DNA of 64,000 nt from JAEUMW01 sp963734295 (GTDB lineage Bacteria > Pseudomonadota > Gammaproteobacteria > Burkholderiales > JAEUMW01): the NCBI GenBank assembly GCA_963734295.1, contig CAVTGS010000017.1, positions 62,001-126,000 on the forward strand, in the 5' to 3' direction. Below are positions 10,947-19,788 of this stretch, piece after piece. Positions within the stretch are counted from its first letter, which is position 1, and each line of letters starts with the position of its first letter. The position numbers were made by a program, and so were the translations under genes. A model generated the notes under the pieces. That model ran no database searches. It had not been told where the DNA came from and saw nothing but the letters and a program-made list of their open reading frames with translations.

Positions 10947-12650
10947 TCAGCGCGGCGCCGCCACCGGCGCAGTGTCGTCGTCCACGCCAATGACCTTCTT
11001 CACGCCGGACGTGACCGAATCCGTGATCGACTCGCCAGCAGGCGGCGGGGGTGGCGCCTTCGGTTTCGTGGCCTTGGGCCGGGGTGCGGGCGCGGCCGCT
11101 TCGGTGGCGCCCGGGCGGGGAACCTGCTCTTCGTTCGCACGCGGGCGGGGTCGCCCCACCTGTTCTTCCGTTGCCGCCGGCCGCGGGCGTGGCACCGCAT
11201 CCTTGTCGCGCGTCTTCTTCGTGGCGGTAGTGGGGCTGGACTTGGCCGACGGGCTCGGGACGGCCGCATCGTCGTCGCCGCCGAATACCTTCTTCACCGA
11301 CCGCGTCATGCTGTCGATCATGCCCCCGGAAGAGGTACCCGAAGCGGCCGCACCGGCCGCAGTCCCGGCGCCGACAGCTGCCGCTGCGTCCCTGCCCGGC
11401 GGGGCCGGCGGCGGCGAGTCCACTTCCATTCCGATCGCCGATTTGAGGGAATCGACGACCCCACCCGACGACGAGGGGGGCGGAGGCGGCGGTCCGCGGC
11501 GCGCCGTCGTCGGTTTTGCCTCGCCCACGGGCGCTGCGGTGTCGGTCTCGCCACTGACCGCTCCCGCCGGCGCGGCAGGCGCCGAGCCCGAAACCGCGGC
11601 GGCGGTGGCACTGCGCGAGCGCGTCCCAGCCGGGCGAGGCACGGCGTCGTCGCTCCCGCTGGCGGGCCGCGCAACCGTGTCAGAGCCCCGCGACGGCGGC
11701 CGTGCGACGACATCCGGGGCAGGTGCCGGCGGCGTTGCCGGTTTGGTCATGATGGGTGCCGCGGCCGGCGGCGCCGCGCGAGCAGCGCTCGGCGGCGGGG
11801 GCGGAGGCGTCCTGACCTCGAACCCGAAACCCTTCTTGATCGAGTCGGTAAAGCCGCCGGCCTGCTGCGGCGCGGGTGCAGCGGGCGCGGGTGCAGCGGG
11901 CGCGGGCTGCGCGGTCTGCCCCTTCGATGTCTTGGACTTGGCCGTCGAACCCGAATCGTCGGCGGTGGAGGCGGCGGAACCCCCCATCGCAGCCGCCCCG
12001 GCAGCGGCACCCACTGCTGCCGCACCGCCTCCCGACGCGGCAGGTTGCAGCGCGCGCGGTGCGGAAGGCGCCGGCGGCGCAGCGGCGGACGAAGGTGGCG
12101 TGTATCCCAGGGCGGGTTTCGATTGGGCAGCGGGTGCCGCAGGCGCAGCCTGCTGCGGCGGGGCGGCCAGGGTCGGCGCGGGCTGCGCAGGGGGCGGCGG
12201 GAGATTGGGTCCCGGCGGCGCTGCCGGCAATGCCACCGGCGGCGGCGCGCCGGGCATGCGACTGCCGAGGGGCTCCTGCAATTGGCGGTCACGCTCGATC
12301 TGCTCGATCGCCGCCTGCGGGTCCTTGAACTCCGGGGAGATGAAGAGGTTGCCTTCGAGACGGACCAACCGGTCACCGTCGAACACCGCCGTCACGAGGC
12401 GCTGCTCGGGCACGCCGCCGCCCTTCTGCTGGCGGAAGACATAGTCCCAGCGGTCCTGATGGAACGCATCCGCAATCAGAGGCGAGCCCAGCGCGAAGCG
12501 CACCTGGGACTTGCTCATGCCCGGGCGGAGCTTCGCGACCATCTCCTGGTCGACGTAATTGCCCTGCTGGATGTCGACCTTGTAGGGCGACAAGGTTGAC
12601 CAGGAACATCCCGCGAGAAAGAGCGAGAAGAGAACTACGAGGTTTCGCAT
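10947..12650 (-). CDS. bamE: BamE outer-membrane assembly lipoprotein with giant Pro/Ala-rich repeat tail
   Basis: BamE (SmpA/OmlA) is the small lipoprotein of the beta-barrel assembly complex. Residues 1-14 are a lipoprotein signal with lipobox LAGC (Cys15). The BamE fold follows at about 16-125 (YKVDIQQGNYVD, LRPGMSKSQVRFALGSPLI). Family members usually end near 110-180 residues; this one has 567. The ~440-residue extension is rich in Pro, Ala and Gly and contains four copies of an amphipathic motif, consensus GGhhDShxxxhKKhhGhD, at about 265-280, 396-411, 442-460 and 539-558. Divergent from fur and 38 bp upstream of dapB. Confidence 0.9.
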   Translation of the reverse strand: MRNLVVLFSLFLAGCSWSTLSPYKVDIQQGNYVDQEMVAKLRPGMSKSQVRFALGSPLIADAFHQDRWDYVFRQQKGGGVPEQRLVTAVFDGDRLVRLEGNLFISPEFKDPQAAIEQIERDRQLQEPLGSRMPGAPPPVALPAAPPGPNLPPPPAQPAPTLAAPPQQAAPAAPAAQSKPALGYTPPSSAAAPPAPSAPRALQPAASGGGAAAVGAAAGAAAMGGSAASTADDSGSTAKSKTSKGQTAQPAPAAPAPAAPAPQQAGGFTDSIKKGFGFEVRTPPPPPPSAARAAPPAAAPIMTKPATPPAPAPDVVARPPSRGSDTVARPASGSDDAVPRPAGTRSRSATAAAVSGSAPAAPAGAVSGETDTAAPVGEAKPTTARRGPPPPPPSSSGGVVDSLKSAIGMEVDSPPPAPPGRDAAAAVGAGTAAGAAASGTSSGGMIDSMTRSVKKVFGGDDDAAVPSPSAKSSPTTATKKTRDKDAVPRPRPAATEEQVGRPRPRANEEQVPRPGATEAAAPAPRPKATKPKAPPPPPAGESITDSVTSGVKKVIGVDDDTAPVAAPR

Positions 12651-12731
12651 GTCGTGGACGCGGCGCCGATGGGCCAGCCGAATGATCAGCGGGCGAACCG
12701 CCGAGCATGACTTTGGGCGGCCAGGCTGGAT

Positions 12732-12759
12732 TTGCTTTCCCGTTGAATCGGCTTATGAT
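12732..12759 (+). promoter_or_regulatory. Sigma-70 promoter of fur
   Basis: -35 TTGCTT, a 16-bp spacer, and -10 TATGAT between divergent bamE and fur. Transcription would start near 12766. The upstream in-frame ATG codons of the fur frame fall in or before this promoter, which supports the GTG at 12806 as start. Confidence 0.6.
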
Positions 12760-12805
12760 ACCCGAACAATTCTTCCCGAGACAGGCCGGCCCTTCCCCTC
12801 CCGCT

Positions 12806-13240
12806 GTGAGCTCGTCCCAAGACCTCAAGACCATGGGGCTGAAGGCCACCACCCCGCGGCTCAAGATCCTCAACCTGTTCGAAACGACCAAGGTGCGGCA
12901 TGTGTCCGCCGAGGACGTGTACAAGCTCCTGCTCGCGGACGGCGAGGATATCGGGCTTGCCACCGTGTACCGAGTGCTCACCCAGTTCGAGCAGGCGGGC
13001 CTCCTGCAGCGCCACCACTTCGAAAGCGGTAAGGCCGTATTCGAGCTGAACCAGGGCGGCCACCACGACCACCTGGTGTGCCTGCAGTGCGGGCGCGTGG
13101 AGGAATTCTTCGACCCCGAGATCGAAGCCAGGCAGGATCGCGTCGCGATTGAGCGCGGCTTCCGCATTCACGGGCACTCACTGCACATCTACGCGGATTG
13201 CCAGAAGGTCAATTGCCCGCACCGGAAGGGCGCGGCGTAG
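12806..13240 (+). CDS. fur: Ferric uptake regulator Fur
   Basis: Fe(II)-sensing repressor of iron uptake. The 144 residues contain the winged helix (GLKATTPRLKILNLFE to ATVYRVLTQFEQAGLL), the metal ligands HHDHLVCLQCG and a C-terminal NCPH. The GTG start (SSSQDLKTMGLKA) fits other betaproteobacterial Fur proteins and lies after the promoter; an ATG at 12832 is an alternative. A decayed second copy lies about 2 kb downstream. Confidence 0.95.
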   Translation: MSSSQDLKTMGLKATTPRLKILNLFETTKVRHVSAEDVYKLLLADGEDIGLATVYRVLTQFEQAGLLQRHHFESGKAVFELNQGGHHDHLVCLQCGRVEEFFDPEIEARQDRVAIERGFRIHGHSLHIYADCQKVNCPHRKGAA

Positions 13241-13478
13241 ATTTTCTTCGTGCGCAATGCGCGCGGCAGTTCAAGGTCCGGCACCCCGTGAAGAAATGTG
13301 TCTCGCATGAGCCGCAGGCTCGAAAGTGCGCGCTCCCTGCCTCCCTACGACGCGAGCTACAAGCATCGGTCACGACAATTGGGATATAACCAAGGTCGGA
13401 CCCTTGGCGTCGGGCAACCCAGTCTCGGGTAGATCGAAGATCGAAGATGCCAGTGCAGATGGCAGCAGGCGATACGAC

Positions 13479-14612
13479 CTACCGCCCGCCCTGGATCGGG
13501 TAGCCCTTCCAGAGCCACTCGAGGGCTTCGGGTAACGTCTGCAGCTTCGCGGAACGATCACAGTGGCCAGCGTTGCGCGCGAACACGAACTGATAGTGAT
13601 AACCCTTGGCCGCGAGCACGCGCGCCATGTTCTGGTTCGCGAGGACCCAGTCGTGCATGCCGTCGCGCATGATGCCCGGATTGAAGAAGTCGCGATCGCC
13701 GACCTGCAGCCAAATTCGAATCGGCTTGACCGGACTGTCGGGAATGAGCCGCTCGTGAAACTCCCACGCGCCGTGCGGCGTCTCGGCGCTCGGTGGCCAC
13801 TGCTGGTTCACGTACGTGCCGGAGTACGTCAGTACGCGGCGGTACAGCTCGGGGTGATACCACGCCATGATCAGCGCCGCCGACCCGCCCGAGCTGCAGC
13901 CCATCGTCGCGCGGCCATCGGGATCCTTGGTCAACTTCACGTTGGCCCGCTTCTCGACCTCCGGCAGCACTTCCGATTCGACGAACTCCGCGTAGCGCCC
14001 CGACATCGTGTCGTATTCCAGCCCACGCTGGCTGCCCTGCGCGTCGCCGCCGCCGTTGCCGATGGAGACGGCGACCATCACGGGCACGCGTTTCTGCGCA
14101 ATGAGGTTGTCCAATGCGGTGAAGAGCAGCGGGTCGGGACCGTCGGTGCCGACGATGAACGGGGCAGCCGTCCCCGGCACGTACTGCTGCGGCACGTACA
14201 CCGTGACACGACGCGTGTAGGGTGCCGGCCGGCTGGTCGTCACGATCAGCTTGGCGGGATCGGTGGGATCGACCGTCCCGAACGTCCCCGGATCGCGCGC
14301 GATGCCCGGATAGATCTTGCTGTCCGCGGAGCTCATGGTGAATTCGACCAGGGTGCCCTGCGGGACTCCCTCCTGCGGCGTCATTTCGGGCGCCGCGTTG
14401 TGGGTCGGGCCGATGATGAAGTTTCCCTCGGCATCGGCCGGCGGCACCTCGCCATCAGGCAACTCTCGAGCCGCAACGTATCCCGGCGTGTTCGGATCGC
14501 GCGTCGGCGGCTGCGGGCGCGACGGCGCTGCACCCCGGCCGAGGACGATCGCTAGCGCGATGACCGCAGCCAACCCAAGCAGGAGAAAAGCGGTCGTTCG
14601 ACGGGTCGGCAT
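13479..14612 (-). CDS. Secreted alpha/beta-hydrolase esterase, enterochelin-esterase-like
   Basis: A 377-residue protein with an N-terminal membrane anchor or signal (residues ~7-28) and a proline-rich linker. It has a COG2382-type esterase fold: TRRVTVYVPQQYVPG, the nucleophile elbow GCSSGGSAAL, an aspartate in VGDRDFF and a histidine in NAGHCDRS form a likely triad. Such proteins include enterochelin esterases and feruloyl or acyl esterases; the substrate cannot be told here. The position 240 bp after fur, convergent, hints at iron but does not show it. Confidence 0.78.
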   Translation of the reverse strand: MPTRRTTAFLLLGLAAVIALAIVLGRGAAPSRPQPPTRDPNTPGYVAARELPDGEVPPADAEGNFIIGPTHNAAPEMTPQEGVPQGTLVEFTMSSADSKIYPGIARDPGTFGTVDPTDPAKLIVTTSRPAPYTRRVTVYVPQQYVPGTAAPFIVGTDGPDPLLFTALDNLIAQKRVPVMVAVSIGNGGGDAQGSQRGLEYDTMSGRYAEFVESEVLPEVEKRANVKLTKDPDGRATMGCSSGGSAALIMAWYHPELYRRVLTYSGTYVNQQWPPSAETPHGAWEFHERLIPDSPVKPIRIWLQVGDRDFFNPGIMRDGMHDWVLANQNMARVLAAKGYHYQFVFARNAGHCDRSAKLQTLPEALEWLWKGYPIQGGR

Positions 14613-14655
14613 AGTCCCCAGCTCGAGTGGTTACAGAGTCCTCTTCGTGGACCGC

Positions 14656-15108
14656 TCATTCGAACCGCGCGGGGTCGATGCTCACCGAGTGCGTAGCGAG
14701 ATACACCTCGCGCAGGAAGCAGGCAAGGCCGCAGATCACAGACACCATCGATGCCACGAAGAGTGTGCCGGCGAACCACCTGAGGTCGATGGCGAAAAAC
14801 TCCTCCACGAACAGGATGACGATCACCAGGCAGACGAACAGCGCCGCTGCTGTGCAGAAGTTGATGGACCAACTCACCACGCGCCGGCGGCGCTCGAGGT
14901 CGCTGAGCTCGATACGCGCCGCAGCTCGAGCCTTGGCATCCAAGCCGGGCCACATCCCCTCGAAGCTGCGGGCGCGGTCGATCACCCGAGCGAGTCGGTT
15001 GGCCATTACTCCGAGTAGCCCGGCGATGCCGGTCAGCAGGAACACGGGCGCGATCGACAGCTGAATCGCGCGTGCAATGATTTCGGTGCTCTGTTCGGTC
15101 GGCATCAT
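14656..15108 (-). CDS. DUF2721 membrane protein
   Basis: A 150-residue protein with three hydrophobic segments (about 15-38, 80-104 and 112-133) and the family pattern AIAP-VFLLTGIAGLLGVMANRLARVIDR near the start (shown in part: LTGIAGLLGVMANRL). Its function is unknown. The start MMPTEQS at 15108 was chosen; the open frame upstream of it covers the fur-like remnant. It lies 43 bp from the esterase gene on the same strand. Confidence 0.75.
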   Translation of the reverse strand: MMPTEQSTEIIARAIQLSIAPVFLLTGIAGLLGVMANRLARVIDRARSFEGMWPGLDAKARAAARIELSDLERRRRVVSWSINFCTAAALFVCLVIVILFVEEFFAIDLRWFAGTLFVASMVSVICGLACFLREVYLATHSVSIDPARFE

Positions 15109-15180
15109 GGCGATCTCCGTAATGGGCAAGCCCGCGTTGCGTACGACAGGATAGCGCACCGCGTCCGGCCGATTAGGAAG

Positions 15181-15396
15181 CCACACCCTGCGACTCAAGA
15201 TCCTCAACCTGTCCGAAACCACGAAAGTCCTGCATGTCTCCGCCGACGGCGTTTACAAGCTGCCGATCTCGAGATCGGAAGCGAGAGGTATCGGCGTCGC
15301 GACCGTGAACGCGGCTTTCGCATCCACGGACACTCGTTGCACATCTACGCGGAATACCAGAAGGTGAATTGCTCGCATCGACAGCGCGCTGCGTAA
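15181..15396 (+). pseudogene. Decayed, internally deleted second copy of fur
   Basis: The sequence CTCAAGATCCTCAACCTG through TACAAGCTG matches the helix region of intact fur. After a break near 15285 it resumes with the fur 3' end (CGCGGCTTTCGCATCCACGG, CACATCTACGCGGA) and a TAA at the equivalent stop. About 190 bp of the middle, encoding much of the DNA-binding and metal-ligand core, is missing. Similarity continues for about 15 bp past the stop, so a genomic segment was duplicated. The rest of the gap to 15648 shows no gene. Confidence 0.85.
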
Positions 15397-15647
15397 ATTC
15401 CGTCGTGCGCGGGAGTAGGTGACGCGTGACCCATCGCTGGACCACCCGTCGTCACACTTGGAGCTGGAATCAGCGTGAACGACGTTCCGTCAAATACTCC
15501 TCTGAGCGAGGCGTTGACCACTCCGGGTCCTCCGCCTGAGGGGCGCACGCGCGGTACGCGACCACGCAGCCCTGATTCGACGCTTGCAACCGCACGATCA
15601 CGCCCCCTGTCTCCGCTTGACCAAGAATTCGGCAGCTGCACCACCCC

Positions 15648-17729
15648 TCAGAGATTCCTCAGTCTCTCCGCCTCGAGCCGCACCACCTTGTAGCCGCGTG
15701 ACTTCACGTGGGACACGAGATCCTGTGTGCCGCCAGGACCGTCTGCAGACCCCTGGTCCCGCAGGGCGATCAGCGTCAGGCTTTGCGCGTTCATCGCGAG
15801 CACGTTGAAGAGCATCCAGAGTTTGTGCCGCTCCCACGTGTTGTACTTGGTGTCCTCGCGTCTGTTGTACTCCCGGCCCTGCAACCAGGCAGGGAGTTCC
15901 TCCTTCTCCGACAGTACCCGGGGGTTTAGCCGTTCGACGAGCCGCTCGAATCGATCCACCCAATCCCCGCCCCCGGGCTCCACGGAGCTGGCGCTGAAAG
16001 CCTCCTTCGGCACCGGCAGAAACATCCTCGTCTCGATCTTCAACTCCGCGCACACCTCGTGGAACAGGATGTCGCCGCCACAGCGACCGCCCGCCACGCC
16101 AAGGACGAGCGACTCGGTCCCGCGCTCCTTGGCGACGGCGTCCGCGATGAGTCGGCGCGCCTCATTCTCGGCGGCTTTCGTCCGCGGAAACCGGGGCGGG
16201 GTGCGCCCCTCGTCGTCGATTCTATGACCCGTGAACAGAATGAGGCGCCTGATGCGCCGGAAGCCGCCGGTGATCGTGTCTGGCATCGCATCTGACAGTT
16301 CATCCAGGACCGCGGCCACTTCGACTACGAACTCCGATCGAACCTGCATCTTCTCGAACACGGCCAACTGTTCCCTTACCCCGCTCACCACGTAACTCGG
16401 CGCGCCGGTCAGCGCCTCGCGATAGCGCTGGGCGACCGTACGAGGCCGGCGCCCTGTGAGGAACGCGTGTTCCGCTTCACTGATGGCCGTCAAGAGCTGT
16501 TCTTCGGGATCTGGATTCCACCGCTTCCGCAGCGCGTTCCGGCTGGCCTCCAGCGAGAGCGCCACAGCCCCCGACAGCTGCTGATACTGCGCTTCGCACT
16601 CGGTCAACTCTCGTCGGGCATCGTCTTCGCAGTCGAACTGGTCCAGCCACACCTCCGGAAGGGCCTGCGCGAGGTCGATGCGAAGCCGCAGCAGCGCCAT
16701 GGCGTTCACGCCGGAGGAAAAATGGTTCAGGTCCTGCTGGAAGCCGGACGCATACCTTTGTAGCGCCTCTGTCAGGCTCGGCGACCGCAGGGCGACGACG
16801 CGGGTGTCGCCCGGGGCGTTCGTGAAGCTCTGCACCCAGCGGGTCTTGATGTTGCGGCCCTGCAGGGCGTACGCCTCGGCGCGATCACGTCTCGTCGTTC
16901 CCTGGGCGTCGATCACGCGCTGGATTGCCTGCGTCGACCGGGTCAGGTTTTCCGCCTGCTGGCGAGAATCCGGCTCCTTTTCCGCCAGCCGCTGGTAGAC
17001 CGCCGCGAGTGTCTGATTCGCCTCAACGTCCTCCGGACGCTTCTCGAGCAACCACTCGAAGGTCTCTTTCGCACCGCGGTCCGCCTGCAAGTTGAACTGG
17101 GCCTGACCAACCGTGCGCAGACCCTCTACCGCCCAATCGAAGTCCTTCGCTTCGTACGCGTACGTCCGCAGGTCGCCGCGAAACCGCCCCGACCGCGCAC
17201 GCCCGACCGCTTCCACGAAGTCGCCTGGCACGACGTTCAGTGCTGAAGGGTCAGGCGGCTTCAGACCGGGCAGCAGTTGGTAGACGGGGCTGTCGATCCG
17301 CTTCGAATTGAGGGTCGCCTTCAGGGCTCGCGTGAGGTCCCTGACCGCGGCCGCCGGATTCTTCAGGTCGTATATGAGGTAGCGATCGGTCGCGAGGTCG
17401 AACGGGACCTCGTCGATATTCGCACGCACGAGGAACGTGTCCTGCGCGCGAAGCCCGTGACGGATGCCCAGCTCGTAGAAGACATTCGCGTTGTGGATGG
17501 AGACGTCCGCGACGACGAGATCCGCCGTCACCAGCAGGCGGAACATGTCCTCGCGGATGTTCCCCTGCTCCATGATCTCCTGTGTCGTGCGGCCCTTGAT
17601 GCCTGCCTCCTTGAGGGCCGGCAGAAGGAGTTCCTTCTCGACGTGATCGAAGTCGATCGCGCTCTCAGAGCCATCGATCACGACGTTCTTGACGCCGAAT
17701 GGACGAACGATGAACGCATGCATGGTCAC
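15648..17729 (-). CDS. Large DUF4071-type protein: NDT/TIR-like domain, helical repeats, SLOG-like C terminus
   Basis: A 693-residue cytosolic protein. Residues ~4-125 resemble nucleoside-2-deoxyribosyltransferase/TIR-like folds: HAFIVRPFG, TADLVVADVSIHNANVFYELGIRH, with Glu86 where the family has its catalytic acid. Residues ~190-480 are alpha-helical and TPR-like, as in proteins named DUF4071/TRAFs-binding. Residues ~500-690 have a Rossmann-like block (LILFTGHRIDDEGR, then VAGGRCGGDILFHEVC) resembling SLOG/LOG nucleotide-sensor domains. It stands alone, with IS110 and fur scars beside it. The function is not established; a nucleotide-sensing or NAD-cleaving role is inference. Confidence 0.7.
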   Translation of the reverse strand: MTMHAFIVRPFGVKNVVIDGSESAIDFDHVEKELLLPALKEAGIKGRTTQEIMEQGNIREDMFRLLVTADLVVADVSIHNANVFYELGIRHGLRAQDTFLVRANIDEVPFDLATDRYLIYDLKNPAAAVRDLTRALKATLNSKRIDSPVYQLLPGLKPPDPSALNVVPGDFVEAVGRARSGRFRGDLRTYAYEAKDFDWAVEGLRTVGQAQFNLQADRGAKETFEWLLEKRPEDVEANQTLAAVYQRLAEKEPDSRQQAENLTRSTQAIQRVIDAQGTTRRDRAEAYALQGRNIKTRWVQSFTNAPGDTRVVALRSPSLTEALQRYASGFQQDLNHFSSGVNAMALLRLRIDLAQALPEVWLDQFDCEDDARRELTECEAQYQQLSGAVALSLEASRNALRKRWNPDPEEQLLTAISEAEHAFLTGRRPRTVAQRYREALTGAPSYVVSGVREQLAVFEKMQVRSEFVVEVAAVLDELSDAMPDTITGGFRRIRRLILFTGHRIDDEGRTPPRFPRTKAAENEARRLIADAVAKERGTESLVLGVAGGRCGGDILFHEVCAELKIETRMFLPVPKEAFSASSVEPGGGDWVDRFERLVERLNPRVLSEKEELPAWLQGREYNRREDTKYNTWERHKLWMLFNVLAMNAQSLTLIALRDQGSADGPGGTQDLVSHVKSRGYKVVRLEAERLRNL

Positions 17730-17895
17730 CCCTTGACAATCTCACGGAAGTCGCCCAGACGGTCGAGCCCCTCAGGTGTCCATCGACGTTATCGCCGATG
17801 CAGGTGCGTAGCGTTTGGCAAGGATAGATTCTATGTAGGCCGCGTGAGTTACCCTCTGGTGGGTTTCTCAAACGGAAAGAGAAGGAGACCGGAAG

Positions 17896-18050
17896 ATGAA
17901 CCCAGCGACCCGTAAGCATGAAGATAGCGTAGTTGAGGCGATGCTGTACATGGCCCTTGAGCTGAGCAGCAAGACCGGGAGGGTGACGTTTGGCGACGGA
18001 GCGAGGCGCCGCCACGGCATCGGCTATCGCCTCGCAGTGAGGAGTCGCGG
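17896..18050 (+). pseudogene. IS110-type transposase N-terminal remnant
   Basis: The start MNPATRKHEDSVVEA, then LYMALELSSKTGRVTFGDG, resembles the first residues of IS110-family transposases (VALELSNKTW-type). After about 38 residues the similarity stops and the frame runs antisense into the 3' end of recN. A good Shine-Dalgarno (AAGGAGA) precedes it. Only this 5' fragment is present, and no element ends were recognised. Confidence 0.45.
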
Positions 18051-19769
18051 TCAGCCTCCGCCCTTCCCCTTCACGCTCCTCACTTCCCCCTTCTCCCCTT
18101 CCTGCGCTCGCCCCGCCTGGGCCAGCATCTCTTCGGCGTGGCTGCGCGTCGTGGCCGTGATCCTGACTCCGCCCAGCATGCGCGCGATTTCCTCGACGCG
18201 GTCCCGGCCTTCCAGGACCTCGACCGCGCTCGCGAGGCCCGCGTCGGTCCGGGTCTTCACCACGCGCCACTGGGCATCGCCGGCCGCCGCGACCTGCGGC
18301 AGATGGGTCACGCACATGACCTGGTGCTTGCGGCCCAGGTCGCGGAGCAAGCGCCCGACGATCTCGGCCACACCACCGCCGATGCCGGCATCGACCTCGT
18401 CGAAGACGAGCGTGGGCACGTTCGCGACCTCGCTCGTCGCGGTCTGGATCGCGAGGCTCAAGCGCGAGAGCTCGCCGCCCGAGGCGACTTTCGCCAGCGA
18501 ACGCGCCGGCAGGCCGGCGTGGGCGGACACCTGGAACTCGACGTCCTCCATTCCCTGCGCGCCGCCCTGCTCGAGCACGTTGAGCACGGCCTCGAAGCGC
18601 CCTCCCGCCATGGCGAGCCCCTGCATCGCCGCCGTCACCCGGTGCGCGAGCAGGGACGCCCAGTGCTGCCGCGCGCCCGACAGGAGACGGGCGGCGCATT
18701 CGTACGCGTCGCGCGCTTCCGCTTCCTGCCGGCGGATTGCTTCCGGGTCGAGCCCGTCGGTGAGCAGCTCCAGTCGCAACCGCGAGCGCTCGAGAAGGTC
18801 CGGCAGTTCCGCCGGCGTTACGCGATACTTTCGCGCCGCATCGTGGATCGCCGCGAGGCGCCGCTCGACTTCCGCCAGCCGCGCCGGATCGAGATCTACC
18901 CGCTCGCCGTAGTGCCGCAGCGCAGACACCGCCTCCTGCACTTCGACCCGAGCCGACTCGAGCAGGTCGAGCACCGCGCCCAGACCGGGATCATGTTCGA
19001 CCGCATGTCCGATCCGGCCGCTCACCGCGGCCAACTGCGAGAGGCAAGCCGCGTCGCCATCCGCCAGGAGCTCGACCCCCGTCCGCGCAGTTTCGATCAG
19101 GCTCGCCGCATGGGCGAGGCGTTGGTGATCCGCCTGCAGTTCGGCCCACTCGCCGTCGCTCACCGCGAGGGCGTGCAGCTCGTACACGCAGAACGAGACC
19201 TCGTCGCGCTCGCTCTCGAGCCGCGCGGCATCCTGCACCACCGAGCGCAGTCGCCCCGCCAGCTCGCGCCAGTGCCGGTACTGCTGCGCCACCCGGGCCG
19301 CCTGGGCTTCGAGGCCGCCGTAACCATCGAGGAGGCGACGTTGCGTCGCGGGGCGCAGCAGCGACTGGTGGATGTGCTGTCCGTGAATGTCGACCAGGAA
19401 TTCGCCCGCTTCGCGCAGCTGGGCGAGCGTGCACGCGTGGCCGTTGACGAGCGCGCGCGAGCGGCCGTTGGCATCGATCACCCGGCGCAGCAGACAAGCT
19501 CCCGCGTCGCCGGCGAGCTCGTTCTCGGTAAGCCACGACTCGAGTCCCGGCGCGTCTTCGATATCGAACTCGGCCGCGATCTCGGCCCGCTGGGCACCGT
19601 GGCGCACGACGCCCGGGTCGCTGCGCTCGCCCAACACCATCGCCAGCGCGTCGACGAGGATCGACTTGCCGGCGCCGGTCTCGCCGGTCAGGACCGTGAA
19701 TCCGGGGCCGAACTCCAGATCCATCTTCTCCACGATCACGAAATCGCGGATTGCCAGCAACCGCAACAT
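18051..19769 (-). CDS. recN: DNA repair protein RecN
   Basis: SMC-like ATPase that loads at double-strand breaks and promotes recombination. The 572 residues show Walker A TGETGAGKS near residue 30, the family motif VDIHGQHIHQSLL, a central coiled coil, and a C-terminal Walker B region (LVFDEVDAGIGG). The last ~18 residues (EGEKGEVRSVKGKGGG) are purine-rich at DNA level and look like an added GTGAAGG-type repeat. It lies 19 bp after nadK on the same strand. Confidence 0.96.
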   Translation of the reverse strand: MLRLLAIRDFVIVEKMDLEFGPGFTVLTGETGAGKSILVDALAMVLGERSDPGVVRHGAQRAEIAAEFDIEDAPGLESWLTENELAGDAGACLLRRVIDANGRSRALVNGHACTLAQLREAGEFLVDIHGQHIHQSLLRPATQRRLLDGYGGLEAQAARVAQQYRHWRELAGRLRSVVQDAARLESERDEVSFCVYELHALAVSDGEWAELQADHQRLAHAASLIETARTGVELLADGDAACLSQLAAVSGRIGHAVEHDPGLGAVLDLLESARVEVQEAVSALRHYGERVDLDPARLAEVERRLAAIHDAARKYRVTPAELPDLLERSRLRLELLTDGLDPEAIRRQEAEARDAYECAARLLSGARQHWASLLAHRVTAAMQGLAMAGGRFEAVLNVLEQGGAQGMEDVEFQVSAHAGLPARSLAKVASGGELSRLSLAIQTATSEVANVPTLVFDEVDAGIGGGVAEIVGRLLRDLGRKHQVMCVTHLPQVAAAGDAQWRVVKTRTDAGLASAVEVLEGRDRVEEIARMLGGVRITATTRSHAEEMLAQAGRAQEGEKGEVRSVKGKGGG

Positions 19770-19788
19770 CAGGCGGACGCGCTCCGCA

